From positions 1-40,194 of the forward strand of contig JAFAZJ010000084.1 of the NCBI GenBank assembly GCA_019239835.1: a DNA stretch of 40,194 nt, read 5' to 3'. The first letter of the stretch is position 1. Every line of letters begins with the position of its first letter. A program made the translations under genes and the position numbers. The notes below the pieces were generated by a model. The model saw nothing but the letters and a program-made list of their open reading frames with translations. It searched no databases and was not told the DNA's origin. Positions 38,768 through 40,194 of the stretch are shown here, in pieces. Source of the stretch: Alphaproteobacteria bacterium (GTDB lineage: Bacteria > Pseudomonadota > Alphaproteobacteria > Reyranellales > Reyranellaceae).

Positions 38768-40153
38768 ATGTTCGCAAGCCTGCGGCCGCGTTGGCGGTCT
38801 ATCCTCGCGCGTCCGGCGCGCGTCCTCCACGATCTGCTTCGCGACAATTACGGCGGCACCTCGATCATGATCGCGCTGTCGCTGCCCGTCGTGATCACCG
38901 GCGTGGGCATGGGTGTCGACACCGGCGCCTGGTACGTCGAGGCCAACCGCGTGCGCCAGATCGCCGATTCGGCCGCCCTCGGTGGCGCGCGCGCGACGGC
39001 GACTGGCCTCGACGTGGCGACGGCGAAGGCCGTCGCCCAGCGTGACGCGGCCCGCAACGGCTACACCGGCACCGGCGGCGACAGCATGGTGGTGAATTCG
39101 CCGCCGACCTCGGGCGCCTATGCCGGCAAGAAGGGCGCGGTCGAGGTTGTCGTCACCCGCAACCTGCCCTCGCTCTTCAGCCGCTACATCCTGGGCGCCT
39201 CCGCGCGCACGGTGAGCAGCCGCGCGGTGGCCTTCGCGCCGCCGGTGCAGAACAAGAATCTCGAGGTCGCGATGGTGCTCGACGTCTCCTCGTCGATGGC
39301 CAGCGGCACCGAAACGCGCGGCATCACCAAGATGGAGGCGCAGCAGACCGCGGCCAGCCAGCTGGTCGATACCATCGTCCAGGCCAACCAGTCGAAGTTC
39401 ACCTCGCGCGTGGCGCTGGCGCCGTTCTCCTCCTCGGTCAACATCGGCAGCGACTACTTCCGCGCGGCGACAAACAAGAGCGTGTCGGGCGGCTGGACCG
39501 GCGTCGTCGAGCGCCCCGGCAGCTACAAGTTCAAGGACGACCTGCCGAGCTCGACCGCCAAGTATTTCGGCGACTTCAAGACCAAGCACTCGAGCGCGCT
39601 GGGCGACTACGACACCTTCGTGCAGGCGATGACGTCGCAGACGCCGGGTTCTGCCAACACCATCCAGCCGCTGTCGAGCGCCACCAGCGCGCTGAAGGAC
39701 GAGATCAACGCGCTGACCTCGAACGGCACGACCGCGGCGCATCTCGGGCTGGCCTGGGCCTGGTACATGCTGTCGCCGAAGTGGAACACGGTCTTCACCG
39801 GCGGCAACGCGCCCACCGCCTACGACACCGACAAGACCTACAAGGCGATCGTCATCCTCTCGGATTTCGACTTCAACTCGTACTACGAGTCGGCCAACGG
39901 CACGGCCAACGCGCAGTTCGAGGCGCTGTGCACGGCGATCAAGGCGACCGGCGTGAAGATCTACACCGTGGGCTACAACGTCTCGGGCACCGACAACAAC
40001 AACCGCCGCATCAACTGCGCCAGCCCCGACCAGGGCGACCTGACCTACACCTACACGACCACCACGGTCGACGACCTGATCGCGGCGTTCAAGACCGCCG
40101 CGGCCCAGAGCCTGGCCGGTGCCAGCGAGCTGCAGCTGCGTATCGTCGAGTAG
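38768..40153 (+). CDS. TadG-like pilus/surface protein with vWA domain (461 aa)
   Basis: An N-terminal membrane helix (about residues 29-50, GGTSIMIALSLPVVITGVGM) starts a TadE/TadG-like region (VDTGAWYVEANRVRQIADSAALGGA). A von Willebrand A domain begins at about residue 165 with the metal-site motif D172-x-S-x-S (LDVSSSM) and a later Asp near VILSDFDF. TadG proteins assist Flp/Tad pilus assembly at the envelope. The vWA region is rich in Ser, Thr and Asn. The end is complete (stop at 40153), followed by 41 bases without a gene. Confidence 0.88.
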   Translation: MFASLRPRWRSILARPARVLHDLLRDNYGGTSIMIALSLPVVITGVGMGVDTGAWYVEANRVRQIADSAALGGARATATGLDVATAKAVAQRDAARNGYTGTGGDSMVVNSPPTSGAYAGKKGAVEVVVTRNLPSLFSRYILGASARTVSSRAVAFAPPVQNKNLEVAMVLDVSSSMASGTETRGITKMEAQQTAASQLVDTIVQANQSKFTSRVALAPFSSSVNIGSDYFRAATNKSVSGGWTGVVERPGSYKFKDDLPSSTAKYFGDFKTKHSSALGDYDTFVQAMTSQTPGSANTIQPLSSATSALKDEINALTSNGTTAAHLGLAWAWYMLSPKWNTVFTGGNAPTAYDTDKTYKAIVILSDFDFNSYYESANGTANAQFEALCTAIKATGVKIYTVGYNVSGTDNNNRRINCASPDQGDLTYTYTTTTVDDLIAAFKTAAAQSLAGASELQLRIVE

Positions 40154-40194
40154 TTCCCCCAGAGCTACGTCGGCTGTGGCAGCGGCTGCGGGGA

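Noticed and set aside
1-40194. tRNA, rRNA, CRISPR array, insertion sequence or phage integration site
   Set aside because: No cloverleaf-like segment, regularly spaced repeat, transposase or integrase-like protein was found on either strand.

Overview
The window reads as a high-GC alphaproteobacterial chromosome segment. This rests on an HWE/HisKA_2-type histidine kinase, a Flp pilin plus TadG-like pair, an aqpS-arsC arsenic module, and sixteen copies of a promoter pattern G(C/G)AAC-N16/17-CGTT, close to the EcfG general-stress consensus known from Alphaproteobacteria. The genus cannot be fixed from the sequence. No rRNA, tRNA, CRISPR array, insertion sequence or phage gene was seen.

Layout. 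2-2017: end of a CocE/NonD-type hydrolase and an unknown gene. 2081-12375: signalling block on the minus strand (small winged-helix-like protein, two hybrid kinases, a membrane PAS kinase with its receiver, a DUF883-like protein, a TPR protein, two STAS-like proteins). 12865-14045: EF-hand protein plus glycine-zipper stress protein. 14234-15867: an MFS transporter convergent with a P-loop ATPase. 16123-20207: arsenic module, with aqpS-arsC divergent from arsR-flavoprotein-MFS around an operator-like palindrome. 20208-22604: receiver, cupredoxin, unusual Nramp-like transporter. 22623-25340: small and membrane proteins and a third STAS-like protein. 25388-27535: a second membrane PAS kinase, paralogous to the first. 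27665-33619: stress and envelope genes (zinc ribbon, ferritin-like, a second glycine-zipper/EF-hand pair, YihY, ExoD-like, a lipoprotein, small proteins). 33661-36723: second TPR protein, HWE kinase, small proteins, receiver. 37029-40153: Flp pilin, a MORN-small membrane protein-DUF883 operon, and TadG-like protein.

The main observation is the promoter set. Sixteen hits lie upstream of genes in the correct orientation, whereas about 1.2 would be expected by chance in the whole window on both strands (nine positions, two allowed bases at one of them, two spacings, uniform composition). Thirteen have GCAAC and three GGAAC as the -35 element. They precede both EF-hand modules, a TPR-STAS operon, a hybrid kinase, a receiver, the Nramp-like transporter, YihY, a lipoprotein, the MORN operon and several unknown small genes. 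The region therefore looks like a general-stress island, and the unknown genes inherit a likely stress role. No EcfG, NepR or PhyR gene lies in the window.

Many families occur two or three times (EF-hand/glycine-zipper pair, PAS kinase, TPR protein, DUF883, STAS-like, a small FLEEEL protein, stand-alone receivers), which suggests local duplication. Four intergenic palindromes share a core resembling CTGTCATCCCGAGCG and form a dispersed repeat family. A separate 23-bp inverted repeat with internal tandem repeats lies at 27564-27648.
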